A stretch of DNA of 64,000 nucleotides from an uncultured Mycoplasmatota bacterium (GCA_948434005.1 CAOJEH010000004.1:81863-145862); one strand, 5' to 3'; counted from the stretch's first letter, positions 27,077-36,312 are shown. The notes: generated by a model from the sequence alone, not told the origin. Made by a program: numbers and translations.

Positions 27077-27190
27077 AAGAAAAAAGCACTCAATTTACTT
27101 TCGTAGATTAAGTGCTAACCAAATCTTTGGTGAACACTCAACAAGGAAAGGTTAAGTATTCCCTTTTTATTTTATGCAAGTTTCCCTGAC
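27077..27190 (-). ncRNA. Candidate antisense RNA antitoxin
   Basis: A minus-strand promoter (27225-27197) should start RNA near 27190. It should end at hairpin AGCACT..AAT..TAC-loop-GTA..ATT..AGTGCT (27085-27116), followed on minus by TTTTTCTT (27084-27077). The RNA, about 115 nt, would overlap the 3' part of the peptide mRNA. It contains CCTTTC, complementary to the GAAAGG of the peptide's ribosome site. It also carries an internal ACCAAA/TTTGGT stem (27118-27131). The layout is that of txpA/RatA- or fst-type loci; expression is unproven. Confidence 0.6.
27143..27168 (+). terminator. Candidate terminator of the hydrophobic peptide mRNA
   Basis: AAGGAA (27143-27148) pairs with TTCCCTT (27159-27165) with one bulge, followed by T5 on the plus strand. 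Confidence 0.5.
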
Positions 27191-27196
27191 ATATTA

Positions 27197-27225
27197 ATAA
27201 TAGCATATAAATCTTTCTTTTACAA
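27197..27225 (-). promoter_or_regulatory. Promoter of the antisense RNA
   Basis: Minus-strand TTGTAA (27225-27220), 17 nt, TATTAT (27202-27197). It lies just after the end of the UDG-like gene and has no protein gene directly downstream. Confidence 0.65.
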
Positions 27226-27247
27226 GTTTATTATTTACAATTTTTTA

Positions 27248-27913
27248 TCACAATCTACTCTTATCCTTTATAGAATCAATAATATACTTTATATCTTCTA
27301 TAGACTTATCTATATTAAATCTACCATTACCTACTGGATAGTATACTGAATAAAAATCATATTCTTTATTATTAATTTTCCTAATAAATTTCTTTTTACG
27401 ACATTGAGATACAGAGATTTTTTCATCTAAAACAATAGATGATACCTGATTACCAAATAAAATAATTACTTTTGGATTTATAATTTGTATTTCCTTTTTT
27501 AATAGCTCTAAATATTCCATATATACACTATTAGGTAACTCTCTAGCATCTACTTGAGTACATTTACCTAAATTAGTAATGAAATATTTATGCTGTTCTA
27601 CATCTTTATAAACTTCTAAAGCAAATTCTTCACTCCATTCACTACCCTTTATAGACTTAATTTTTTTATAAATATTCTTATCTAATAAATCTAAGCTATA
27701 AAATAAATCCCAAATATTCTTAGTACCTATCCATGGCGATCTAATACCTTCCCAACTCTTTTTAGATGCAATATTTCTACCTGTAGGATTCATAAAAACA
27801 AAACAGATATCAGGATTACTAGAACAGCCTCCATTATATATAGAGTTTAATTCTTTTGCCCCAAACCTTTCTTGTAATTTATCATACTTTGCATTTAAAT
27901 CTTCCAACTTCAT
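27248..27913 (-). CDS. Uracil-DNA glycosylase superfamily protein
   Basis: 221 aa from ATG at 27913 (the GTG three codons upstream is inside AGGTG). CSSNPDICFVFMNPTGRNIAS corresponds to the first active-site loop of the UDG fold (the GEAPG position). IINPKVIILFGNQVSS is the central strand and VYYPVGNGR the C-terminal loop where other families have HPS. It may excise uracil or a related base, or be one of the non-glycosylase members of the superfamily. The residues differ from the well-studied families, so substrate is open. It ends in TGA and is last in a three-gene operon. Confidence 0.75.
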   Translation of the reverse strand: MKLEDLNAKYDKLQERFGAKELNSIYNGGCSSNPDICFVFMNPTGRNIASKKSWEGIRSPWIGTKNIWDLFYSLDLLDKNIYKKIKSIKGSEWSEEFALEVYKDVEQHKYFITNLGKCTQVDARELPNSVYMEYLELLKKEIQIINPKVIILFGNQVSSIVLDEKISVSQCRKKKFIRKINNKEYDFYSVYYPVGNGRFNIDKSIEDIKYIIDSIKDKSRL

Positions 27914-27928
27914 ATTATACACCTAATT

Positions 27929-29569
27929 CTATTTCTCAAGTAAGTATCCTGAAATATTATAACTTAATATTCCATCATTTTCTAAGTCATATCTTATCGT
28001 TATACTACTTATAACTAGCTTTTTATATTTATCAATTACAATTTCATTATGGCTCTCAACATATTCCCTAAAGTTATCCTTATTTTTAATATAATCTAGT
28101 ATTTCATTAGATAAATCAACTTTATCTATTACATTATAATCACGATTAATATATAATTCTACTTCCTCAAAATCTTCTTTTTTTAATATCTTATCATATT
28201 GCTTACTACGTGCTTTAACTAAACTAATCTTACTATAACCACTGACATCAAGCTCATGTATTAAAAGTGTTGCAAAGTAATTCTTTTTACTAGCTATCTG
28301 TGAACATCTAACTCCGTCATAGCATTTATAACTGCACTTATTAAAGCTTTTAATTACTTCTATATCTTTATCAGTTAATAATTTATGAACCTCTTTTCTA
28401 TCTTTTCTTACCAAATAATAATAAGCACCCAATATCTTTTGTTTTTCCTCTTTTGTATAATAATCTTTCTTCTTATAAATATTTAAATTATGATATTGAC
28501 TATAATCAGATATACTAGACATATTAATAACAGGTATTATTGTAGAAATAACTATAAGTATAACAAATATAAATAAAATTTTATCTTCTTTTTTTCTATT
28601 AGCAATATAAATTACAATATAAATAATTTCTAAGATAATAAACATAATACACAAATATCTAGCTTCAGTAATACCATTATGATATATTCTAGTACCTATA
28701 GAATATATTTGTAAGAATATAAAAGGTATAAATAATAATGGTAGTTTACTATTTATTTTATCAAGTATATTTTTTTCTTTATAAAAACTATTAGCGGTCC
28801 ATATAGGATATCCTATAACAAATAATGAAGTTAATATTCTAAATATTTCGTTAGATGGTATATCTCTTAATATAATGATTTTAAGTATATATACATAAAT
28901 AATTATAAATGAAACAATAACAAGAGGCTCTAATACATACCTCATAACAGTCTTCATATACTTATTATCATCTTTTTTAATATTTATAAACGAGTTTATA
29001 ATACATGGAAAATAATAAAGTCCAAATAATAATATCTCTAATCTAACAAATAAATCAAAGCTATAATCTTCTAATATTAATAAAGTAAACACACTTGAAA
29101 TAATAGATAAACCAATAGCTAAAATAGCGTAAATTATACTTGTTTTAAATAGTTCAATAAACACTCCACACACGTATTCATTAAATTTCTTCTTTGTTTT
29201 TTTATAATTATAATAAATTGCTGTAATAACTAAAGATATAGTATAACAAAAAGTAACTCTCTTTATAAAATAAAGACTATTTTGAGAAATATCTTTTATA
29301 TTTAGAAAACATGTAAAAGCAACTGCTATTAATACTCCTATAATATATAAGAAATATTTCTTTTTATTTTTAAATATAGTTTCTATAAAAAATGAAGAAC
29401 AACAAAATATTAGAAGAAACTCATTTATATATTTCATAATATCTTCCAAAGAATTACTATCTATAAATACTGCATTCATGATAGTAAGAATAAATACTGT
29501 AATTATTGTGATAGGAAACTTATCTATAATCTTTTTAAAATTAGTAAATGTATTTTTTATTTTATTCAT
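27929..29569 (-). CDS. DUF4153-type multi-spanning membrane protein
   Basis: 546 aa. About eleven or twelve hydrophobic segments fill residues 15-370, followed by a soluble C-terminal region of about 175 aa with a Cys-rich stretch (CSYKCYDGVRCSQIA). Order and size match DUF4153 proteins of Firmicutes, whose function is unknown; the link is by overall look, not a diagnostic motif. It sits 10 nt from the metallo-hydrolase gene upstream and 15 nt from the UDG-like gene downstream, in one operon. Confidence 0.65.
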   Translation of the reverse strand: MNKIKNTFTNFKKIIDKFPITIITVFILTIMNAVFIDSNSLEDIMKYINEFLLIFCCSSFFIETIFKNKKKYFLYIIGVLIAVAFTCFLNIKDISQNSLYFIKRVTFCYTISLVITAIYYNYKKTKKKFNEYVCGVFIELFKTSIIYAILAIGLSIISSVFTLLILEDYSFDLFVRLEILLFGLYYFPCIINSFINIKKDDNKYMKTVMRYVLEPLVIVSFIIIYVYILKIIILRDIPSNEIFRILTSLFVIGYPIWTANSFYKEKNILDKINSKLPLLFIPFIFLQIYSIGTRIYHNGITEARYLCIMFIILEIIYIVIYIANRKKEDKILFIFVILIVISTIIPVINMSSISDYSQYHNLNIYKKKDYYTKEEKQKILGAYYYLVRKDRKEVHKLLTDKDIEVIKSFNKCSYKCYDGVRCSQIASKKNYFATLLIHELDVSGYSKISLVKARSKQYDKILKKEDFEEVELYINRDYNVIDKVDLSNEILDYIKNKDNFREYVESHNEIVIDKYKKLVISSITIRYDLENDGILSYNISGYLLEK

Positions 29570-29579
29570 AATTACTCCT

Positions 29580-30227
29580 CTATAATTCTATACTTTCTTC
29601 TATTTCCAAAACTTTATAATTTATATTAAATTTTTTAAAATTATCTTTCATATATTCTAAATTAGTAGGATACATTTCATTATCCATATGAACAGGTAGT
29701 ACAAATCTAACACCTAATTCTTTAGAAAATAAAGCTGCCTCATAACTAGACATCGTTAATCCATGTGCTGTAATAGGTAAAGCTACTACATCAGCCTTAT
29801 AATTATTATTAAAACAAATAGTATCACTAGTTATATAAAATCTGATATTGCTATCATCAATAATATAGCCAACATTTTCAAAAACTTCTTTACCATCTTT
29901 TAATAAAGGATTATAACCGTGAATTGCTTTAACAACTTCTATTTTGATATCATCTAGAGAGATAATATCACCTTCTTTAATAATATTTATTTTTAAATCA
30001 GGATAAGTATTTTTTACTTCTAAAGTAGAATAAATCGTTGTATCTATATTCTTTAAAACATTATAATTTACATGATCTGGATGTTTATGTGTTAATAATA
30101 TTATATCTACATTATTCCATATATCAAAATACTCATCTTTGTATTTTAAACTTCCTGCATCAATTAGTATTTTTTTATTATTAGTTTCAACTAATAAACA
30201 AGATTGTGGATATTTTGTAATCTTCAT
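29580..30227 (-). CDS. Metallo-beta-lactamase-fold hydrolase
   Basis: 215 aa. THKHPDHV is the HxHxDH zinc motif, preceded by the KKILIDAGS strand. The later metal ligands fit KAIHGY, YITSDTIC and VLPVHMDNEMYP. It resembles the UPF0173/UlaG-like branch of small cytoplasmic metal-dependent hydrolases. The substrate is unknown. It is the first gene of the operon with a DUF4153 and a UDG-like gene, divergent from a Nudix gene. Confidence 0.85.
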   Translation of the reverse strand: MKITKYPQSCLLVETNNKKILIDAGSLKYKDEYFDIWNNVDIILLTHKHPDHVNYNVLKNIDTTIYSTLEVKNTYPDLKINIIKEGDIISLDDIKIEVVKAIHGYNPLLKDGKEVFENVGYIIDDSNIRFYITSDTICFNNNYKADVVALPITAHGLTMSSYEAALFSKELGVRFVLPVHMDNEMYPTNLEYMKDNFKKFNINYKVLEIEESIEL

Positions 30228-30314
30228 AAAATCATCTCCTATTAGTAATATTATAACATTAATTTATTTTAATGTGATATAATTATTTAAAAGTATTATA
30301 TAGGTGATAAAAAT

Positions 30315-30722
30315 ATGAATAATAAAAGACCTTATATAGGAGTAGATGCAATTATATTTAATGAGAAAAATGAAGTGTTATTAATTCATAGAACAGGTAA
30401 GAATTTCTATGGATATTGGGGATTAGTATCAGGAATGGTAGAAATAAATGAAGATATCAAAATAGCTTTAAAAAGAGAAGTATTAGAAGAAATCGGTGTA
30501 GAAATAGAAGATATTAAATATACTGGAAAATATTATGACAAAATAGGAAGGCATCCTACAAAGACTGTTATATGCCTACCCCATATTTGTAAAATAAAAG
30601 GCACACCACAATGTATGTCAGAATGTGATGAGGTAAAATGGTTTAATAAAGAGGAAGTAAAAAATATGGAACTTTCTTATGATCATAAAAAAATGCTAAT
30701 GGATATAGGCTGGTTAAACTAA
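30315..30722 (+). CDS. Nudix hydrolase
   Basis: 135 aa with a complete Nudix box (GMVEINEDIKIALKREVLEEIG). It resembles MutT/ADP-ribose-pyrophosphatase-size small Nudix enzymes (YIGVDAIIFNEKNEVLLIHRTG start). The substrate cannot be assigned. AGGTGATAAAA precedes the ATG. The divergent gap holds the inverted repeat ACATTAA-N6-TTAATGT (30256-30275), which ends next to a TATAAT (30278-30283) and may be an operator. Confidence 0.88.
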   Translation: MNNKRPYIGVDAIIFNEKNEVLLIHRTGKNFYGYWGLVSGMVEINEDIKIALKREVLEEIGVEIEDIKYTGKYYDKIGRHPTKTVICLPHICKIKGTPQCMSECDEVKWFNKEEVKNMELSYDHKKMLMDIGWLN

Positions 30723-30781
30723 ATTGACAAATATTGATACTATGATGCTATACTTCAAATATAAAATAAAAGGAGAAATTT

Positions 30782-31107
30782 ATAAAAAAAGAGAAAATTA
30801 TAAGAAATATATTAATAATACTTACATTCATAGGATTAGGTATTAATGTATTAGTTCATACTAATCAAGTATATAGTTGCACACAAGATACAATGCTATT
30901 AAGTACCATCTTAATAAGTACTCCATTTATGATATTACTTTATAGTGATTATATTTAAATTGGATTTTTAGTATTTGGTATGGTGTTTTAAGTATTAAAT
31001 CCAAAAAAGAAAGAATAGTAAAACTATCCCTTTTTATAATTTCAATTCTAATTACTATAGATTGGTTAATAACTTATTATATAGTAAAAATACTTAATAT
31101 AGCATAA
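30782..31107 (+). pseudogene. Decayed small membrane-protein gene
   Basis: AAAGGAG (30769-30775) is followed by ATA, not ATG, at 30782, then a clean frame KKEKIIRNILIILTFIGLGIN... with two hydrophobic stretches to TAA at 30956-30958. A second frame (-1), open before this stop, continues LNWIFSIWYGVLSIKSKKERIVKLS with a further hydrophobic stretch to TAA at 31105-31107. Together they make a roughly 108-aa four-segment membrane protein with a lost start codon and one frameshift. Sequencing error could explain the frameshift but not the start as well. No family recognised. Confidence 0.7.
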
Positions 31108-31134
31108 AAAAACTCAGTAATTACTGAGCTTTTT
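31106..31134. terminator. Bidirectional terminator
   Basis: CTCAGTAA/TTACTGAG (31113-31128) flanked by A7 and CTTTTT. It serves the decayed plus-strand gene and the convergent Fic gene. Confidence 0.85.
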
Positions 31135-31149
31135 ATATAGAATATTTTA

Positions 31150-32292
31150 TTATAGATATCTATCTATTTTTAAATGTTTTACTTTACTTTTATCAATACT
31201 AATCAATTCTTTATTTAGTTCAATATTAAAATTATGTTTACCACTATCTATATAGCTTTTAGTATCACTTGTTCTTACAAATATTTTCTTTTCTATTAAA
31301 GGCATTATTCTTTCCTCTATAACAACACCTAATCTTTTATGATCATTATAACTATTATAAGTTGTTGCCAAATCTTTAGCAGTTAAATTACTATTAGTTG
31401 TTAAAAGGTATTCTATCATCTGTAAATCTACTTTAGATAAATGAACCTCTGAATTACTATTAATATTTTCTATTATATATTCTTTTTCTAATTCAAGTAA
31501 TGTATTTTGTAGCATATATCTTAAAAAGAATGTGATATCATCATTATCTCTTGTTATAATAAGATTTCTTTCATAATCTGCTTTTGAAAATGCAATTGCT
31601 CTATTAAAAATAATATAAGGAAAACTTTTTTGATTTAGTAAATACCACATAGCAACTGTTCTACTAGTTCTACCATTAACATCTGGATATGGATGAATAT
31701 GAACAAAATAGAAATGAATAATTTGTGATTTTATAAAACTATTTATCTCACTATCATTTAAAGTATCACTATGAATATAATCTAAAAGATAATTAACATA
31801 ACTTTCTATATCTTCAGATTTAACGCCCTCATAATAATTATTACATAAATTAGACCCTCTTAGTATATATACTGGCTTTTCTCTATAATATTCTCCCATG
31901 CTAGTAGAATCATAATTATCTAGGATATCATCACTTAATAATGAGTATAGTTTTCTTAAACTTTCTTTATTAATATCACTATTTGATAATATATATTTAT
32001 AACCGTGATATAGATTAATAATTCTCTTCTTTTCACGTTCTGCTAACATAGACTTTTCTTTTATAACCTCATCTATTAATGACAAATCATCAGTAATACC
32101 TTCTATTGTATTATTAGCTTTAATTTCTTGTGACATCATAGCATGTTTAGCAAATGAAAGTGTCCTCATACTATCCATATGATCTAAAAATCTTAAAATG
32201 TCATCTTTATACGGCTCTAAGTAATGATAATTAACATTTAATCTTCTTTTATCACCTAGTTTTAAATATAAAAAATCATAATTATCACTCAT
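31150..32292 (-). CDS. Fic-family protein
   Basis: 380 aa. The Fic core HIHPYPDVNGRTSR (about residues 190-205) matches HPFx[D/E]GNGRxxR except that Val replaces the first Gly. An N-terminal NNTIEGI matches the inhibitory-helix (S/T)xxxE(G/N) motif of class II Fic proteins loosely, with Asn at the S/T position. The C-terminal about 90 residues look like a winged helix (LTAKDLATTYNSYNDHKRLGVVIEERI). Fic enzymes usually transfer AMP to Ser, Thr or Tyr of target proteins. Target unknown. The gene stands alone, with GGAGG 8 nt before the ATG. Confidence 0.85.
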   Translation of the reverse strand: MSDNYDFLYLKLGDKRRLNVNYHYLEPYKDDILRFLDHMDSMRTLSFAKHAMMSQEIKANNTIEGITDDLSLIDEVIKEKSMLAEREKKRIINLYHGYKYILSNSDINKESLRKLYSLLSDDILDNYDSTSMGEYYREKPVYILRGSNLCNNYYEGVKSEDIESYVNYLLDYIHSDTLNDSEINSFIKSQIIHFYFVHIHPYPDVNGRTSRTVAMWYLLNQKSFPYIIFNRAIAFSKADYERNLIITRDNDDITFFLRYMLQNTLLELEKEYIIENINSNSEVHLSKVDLQMIEYLLTTNSNLTAKDLATTYNSYNDHKRLGVVIEERIMPLIEKKIFVRTSDTKSYIDSGKHNFNIELNKELISIDKSKVKHLKIDRYL

Positions 32293-32303
32293 AAAACACC
32301 TCC

Positions 32304-32330
32304 AAAAAAGAAGAAAATAACTTTCTTCTT
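32304..32330 (-). terminator. Terminator of the MarR-ABC operon
   Basis: AAGAAGAAA (32308-32316) / TTTCTTCTT (32322-32330) followed on minus by T6. It abuts the Fic ribosome site. Confidence 0.8.
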
Positions 32331-32360
32331 AAAAATCACGAATATTATAACACACATTTA

Positions 32361-34520
32361 TTAAAGTTCAAACTGAGAATTATATAAATCTGCATAAAAT
32401 CCTTTTTTCTTCATTAACTGATTATGATTACCTGTTTCTATAATATTACCATCTTTCATAACTAAAATTAAATCTGCATTTTTAATTGTAGATAATCTAT
32501 GTGCGATAATAAATGAAGTCTTTCCAACAGTTAATTTATCCATGGCTTTTTGAACTAATTCTTCTGTTCTTGTATCAACATTAGATGTAGCTTCATCTAA
32601 AATTAAGAACGGTGCATCTTCTATCATACCACGTGCTATAGTCAAAAGCTGTTTTTGCCCCTGACTAATAGAATCATTATCACTTAAAACTGCGTCCAAT
32701 CCACCAGGTAATGTTTTAACAAAATGATCTACACCAACTGTTTTTAAAGCCTTCCAAATTTCTTCATCACTTACATCTTTTTTATTAAATTTGATATTAT
32801 CTCTTATAGTACCATCAAATAACCAAGTATCTTGTAAAACCATTACAAATAAATCATGAATATTTTCTCTTGTTAAATCTTTTGTTGAAATTCCATCTAT
32901 TAAAATTTCTCCATCTGATATTTCATAAAACTTCATAAGTAAATTGACCATTGTAGTCTTTCCAGCGCCAGTAGGTCCAACAATTGCAATCTTCTCACCA
33001 GATTTAGCTTTAGCATTAAAATCATTTATTATAACCCTATCATCATTATATGAAAATTTAACATTTTTAAACTCTATATTACCTTTTGTTTTATTTCTAT
33101 CAAGGCTTTTTTTAATTGATTTTTGATTAGACATTTCTTCTTCATCTAAAAATTCAAATACCCTCTCACCTGCAGCTGCACTTGATTGTAATCCAGTCAT
33201 TGCTTGAGCAATTTGAGAAAGTGAATTAGAAAACATTCTTACATATATCATAAATGCTACTATAACTCCAAAAGATATAATATTATTCATTGTAAGAAGA
33301 GCTCCTACAATACATACTGCAACATAGCCAAAGTTACCAATAAAACCCATAATAGGATGCATTAGGCCAGATAGAAATTGACTCTTCTTATTATATGTAT
33401 ATAAATTTTTATTATATAAATCAAATTCCTTTGAAGCTGTCTTTGTACCATTATAGACTTTAACTATATTATGTCCAGAATAAATTTCTTCTATATGTCC
33501 ATTTAGTTTTCCTAACTCTATTTGTTTTTGATTAAAGTATTTTTGTGATTTAGTTAATATTATAAACATAAGAAAGAAGCCAAATAAACTAGAAACTATA
33601 GCTGTTAAAGCCATTATCCAATCAGTATAAAACATCATTATAATAGAACCAATTAGTAAAGTAATACTAGTAACAAGAGTTCCCATACTTTGATTCATAT
33701 TCATAGCAATAGAATCAACATCATTAGTAACCCTAGATAAGATATCACCTGTTTCATTATTATCAAAATAACGAAGTGGTAACTTATTTATCTTCAAAGT
33801 TATCTTTGTTCTTAAATCTCTAGCAAAATTATTAGAAACTGTACATAACAAAAACCCTTGAATGTAACTAAATACTGCACTACATAAATATAAGAATACA
33901 AGTAATAATCCAATTGATTTTACTTTTTCTAAATTAATTTTAGGTTTTACTATATTATATATTGATTTAGGTAACTTATCTAAACTAGAAATCATTTTAT
34001 TAGAATCTTTTTCATTCTTTATAGAATTTAATATCTTTAAACACTCTAATTGATCTTTACTATTTATCAAAGTACCATCTACTTTTATATCATCTAAAAG
34101 TATAAGCATAACGCTATCAGGAATTAAAGATACTATTTCCTCTTTATTAATACTATTTGAACTTATCTTATTAATAACTTCCTGAAATTGTAATTTATCT
34201 TCATTACTAATACTGTTTGATGTCATAATTTGTGGTATTTTCTTAGCCATATTATCTTGGTTATTCATACTTTTACTAATTTTAGTAGTTATTTCAGTAA
34301 GCTTTTTTGTATTAGGACTAATTCCTTTTGTAATTGTATCTGTTAAATCTGATAATTTATTAGGAGCAATTAAAGCTAAAATTGCACTAACCATAGCAAG
34401 AAAAATTGAAATACTAAGTAGTAAGTGCCATTTTTTTAAACTACTAAATAATTTTTTTATAGCGCCTTTAAAATCCTTAGATTTTTCAGGAGCTCTTCCT
34501 CTAGGTCCAGGTCTAGGCAT
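32361..34520 (-). CDS. ABC exporter half-transporter with large extracellular insert
   Basis: 719 aa, about 130 longer than usual. Between the first membrane segment (about 33-53) and the second (about 203-223) lies a 150-residue Ser/Asn/Lys-rich helical insert, expected outside the cell. The nucleotide-binding domain has Walker A GPTGAGKTT, Walker B LILDEA with catalytic Glu and H-loop IAHRLS, but signature ISQGQKQ. Its partner gene has the canonical signature with degenerate Walker B and H-loop, so they form an asymmetric heterodimer (LmrCD-like multidrug type). It overlaps the partner by 8 nt in a MarR-headed operon. The N-terminus is Pro/Arg-rich (PRPGPRGRAPEKS). Confidence 0.88.
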   Translation of the reverse strand: MPRPGPRGRAPEKSKDFKGAIKKLFSSLKKWHLLLSISIFLAMVSAILALIAPNKLSDLTDTITKGISPNTKKLTEITTKISKSMNNQDNMAKKIPQIMTSNSISNEDKLQFQEVINKISSNSINKEEIVSLIPDSVMLILLDDIKVDGTLINSKDQLECLKILNSIKNEKDSNKMISSLDKLPKSIYNIVKPKINLEKVKSIGLLLVFLYLCSAVFSYIQGFLLCTVSNNFARDLRTKITLKINKLPLRYFDNNETGDILSRVTNDVDSIAMNMNQSMGTLVTSITLLIGSIIMMFYTDWIMALTAIVSSLFGFFLMFIILTKSQKYFNQKQIELGKLNGHIEEIYSGHNIVKVYNGTKTASKEFDLYNKNLYTYNKKSQFLSGLMHPIMGFIGNFGYVAVCIVGALLTMNNIISFGVIVAFMIYVRMFSNSLSQIAQAMTGLQSSAAAGERVFEFLDEEEMSNQKSIKKSLDRNKTKGNIEFKNVKFSYNDDRVIINDFNAKAKSGEKIAIVGPTGAGKTTMVNLLMKFYEISDGEILIDGISTKDLTRENIHDLFVMVLQDTWLFDGTIRDNIKFNKKDVSDEEIWKALKTVGVDHFVKTLPGGLDAVLSDNDSISQGQKQLLTIARGMIEDAPFLILDEATSNVDTRTEELVQKAMDKLTVGKTSFIIAHRLSTIKNADLILVMKDGNIIETGNHNQLMKKKGFYADLYNSQFEL

Positions 34521-36276
34521 TTTCTAACTCCTCCTTTGAAAGCTGCGATAAAGCAATTTCTTTATAAACTTCACAACTTTTTAATAATTCTTTATGATTT
34601 CCAATACCAACACATTCTCCCTTATCAAGTACAACTATTTTATCAGCATTTATAATAGTTCCAATTCTTTGAGCTACTATCATACTAGTTGCATTTTTAG
34701 TATACCTTTTTAATTCCTTTCTTAATAAAGCATCAGTTTTAAAATCTAGTGCTGAAAATGAATCATCAAAAATATATATTTCAGGATCTCTTGCTATAGC
34801 TCTTGCAATTGCTAATCTTTGTTTTTGTCCACCAGATACATTAGTACCACCACGTGCAATATGTGAATCATACGTATTTTCCATGTTACTAACAAATTCT
34901 GTTCCTTGAGCAACATCTATAGCTTTTTTAATTTTTGCTTTAGTTATTTCTTCTTTTCCATTTTCACCATATGCTACATTTTCAGATACTGTCGCTGTAA
35001 ACATAAAAGCTTTTTGTGGGACATATCCTAATTTATTATTTAATGAAGACTGCTTATAATCTTTAACATTAATACCATCTACTAGTACTTCGCCTTCTGT
35101 CGCATCATAAAATCTTGGTACTAAATTAATAAGTGTTGATTTACCACTTCCGGTTGAGCCTATAAACGCAATAGTCTCACCCTTATTAACTTTAAATGAT
35201 ATATTTTTGAGTAAATATTCATCTGCATCAGGATATTTAAAAGAAACATTTCTAAACTCTACAGTTCCACTTTCCCTAGAATTAGATCCATCAAGTTTTC
35301 CATCAGTTATAGATAATTTTTCTAATAGAACTTCATTAATACGTTTAGCTGAAATATTTGCTCTTGGTATCATCATAAATATCATTGCAAGCATTAAAAA
35401 TGACATAATTACTTGCATTCCATAACTAGAAAAAACTACCATATCACTAAATAAAGTTATTTTATCAGTCATAGATGCTTTCTCTATCAAATAAGCTCCA
35501 ATAAAATAAATTCCCAAAGTCAGACCATACATTACTATATTCATAATAGGATTTAAAATCGCAAAGCATCTTTGATTAAATAACTGCGTATTTGTAAGTT
35601 TATTATTAACTTCTTCAAATCTTTTCTCTTGAAACTTTTCAGCATTAAAGGCTCTAATTACTCTTATACCAGTTAAATTTTCTCTAGTGACACTATTCAC
35701 TTTATCAATTAACTTTTGAACAATACTAAATCTCGGAAGTACTATAATCATAAGTACTATAACAGTTGTAAGAAGTAAGATAACACAGCCTCCTGTTAAT
35801 GTACTTAACTCTATACTTTTATTAAGTATTTTACTAATAGCCCAAACCGCCATAATAGGCGCCTTAATAAATGCTTGAAGTCCCATCGCTATAAGCATTT
35901 CTAATTGACCAACATCATTTGTTGTTCTAGTAATTAAACTACTAGTTCTAAATTTTTTCATCTCAGCAGTACTAAATTTAGAAACCTTATCAAAAATCAA
36001 TTTTCTAATAGACATAGAAAAACTAGATGAAACATTAGCTGCAAAATAACCAACAAATATTGCAGTAGCTAAACTACCAAAAGCACATAAAAGCATAAAA
36101 CTCCCCTGTTTTATAATCTCCTCCATAGTACTATTATCAGTTTGAATCAGTTTAGTTATTTCACTCATATAATCAGGTAATCTCAACTCTAAAAATACTT
36201 GAAAAAAAACTAAAATAATACAAATCAAAATAATAAGTAAATCTTTTTTTGTAAAATTTTTAAATAATTTTATCAT
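34513..36276 (-). CDS. ABC exporter half-transporter (degenerate ATP-site subunit)
   Basis: 587 aa from the ATG at 36276, which has better spacing from GGAG than the ATG at 36282. Six membrane segments precede a nucleotide-binding domain with Walker A GSTGSGKST and signature VSGGQKQ. Walker B is IYIFDDS (Asp for catalytic Glu) and the H-loop is VAQRIG (Gln for His). It pairs with the 719-aa protein downstream. The MarR regulator 37 nt upstream suggests drug- or envelope-stress-inducible efflux. Confidence 0.9.
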   Translation of the reverse strand: MIKLFKNFTKKDLLIILICIILVFFQVFLELRLPDYMSEITKLIQTDNSTMEEIIKQGSFMLLCAFGSLATAIFVGYFAANVSSSFSMSIRKLIFDKVSKFSTAEMKKFRTSSLITRTTNDVGQLEMLIAMGLQAFIKAPIMAVWAISKILNKSIELSTLTGGCVILLLTTVIVLMIIVLPRFSIVQKLIDKVNSVTRENLTGIRVIRAFNAEKFQEKRFEEVNNKLTNTQLFNQRCFAILNPIMNIVMYGLTLGIYFIGAYLIEKASMTDKITLFSDMVVFSSYGMQVIMSFLMLAMIFMMIPRANISAKRINEVLLEKLSITDGKLDGSNSRESGTVEFRNVSFKYPDADEYLLKNISFKVNKGETIAFIGSTGSGKSTLINLVPRFYDATEGEVLVDGINVKDYKQSSLNNKLGYVPQKAFMFTATVSENVAYGENGKEEITKAKIKKAIDVAQGTEFVSNMENTYDSHIARGGTNVSGGQKQRLAIARAIARDPEIYIFDDSFSALDFKTDALLRKELKRYTKNATSMIVAQRIGTIINADKIVVLDKGECVGIGNHKELLKSCEVYKEIALSQLSKEELENA

Positions 36277-36312
36277 TATCATAACTCCAATCTCTATATT
36301 ATATTTATAATC

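Noticed and set aside
26767..27247. T-box or metabolite riboswitch leader for the MFS/ABC operon
   Set aside because: No T-box core or known aptamer motif seen, and the minus-strand RNA should end at 27077, far from the operon.
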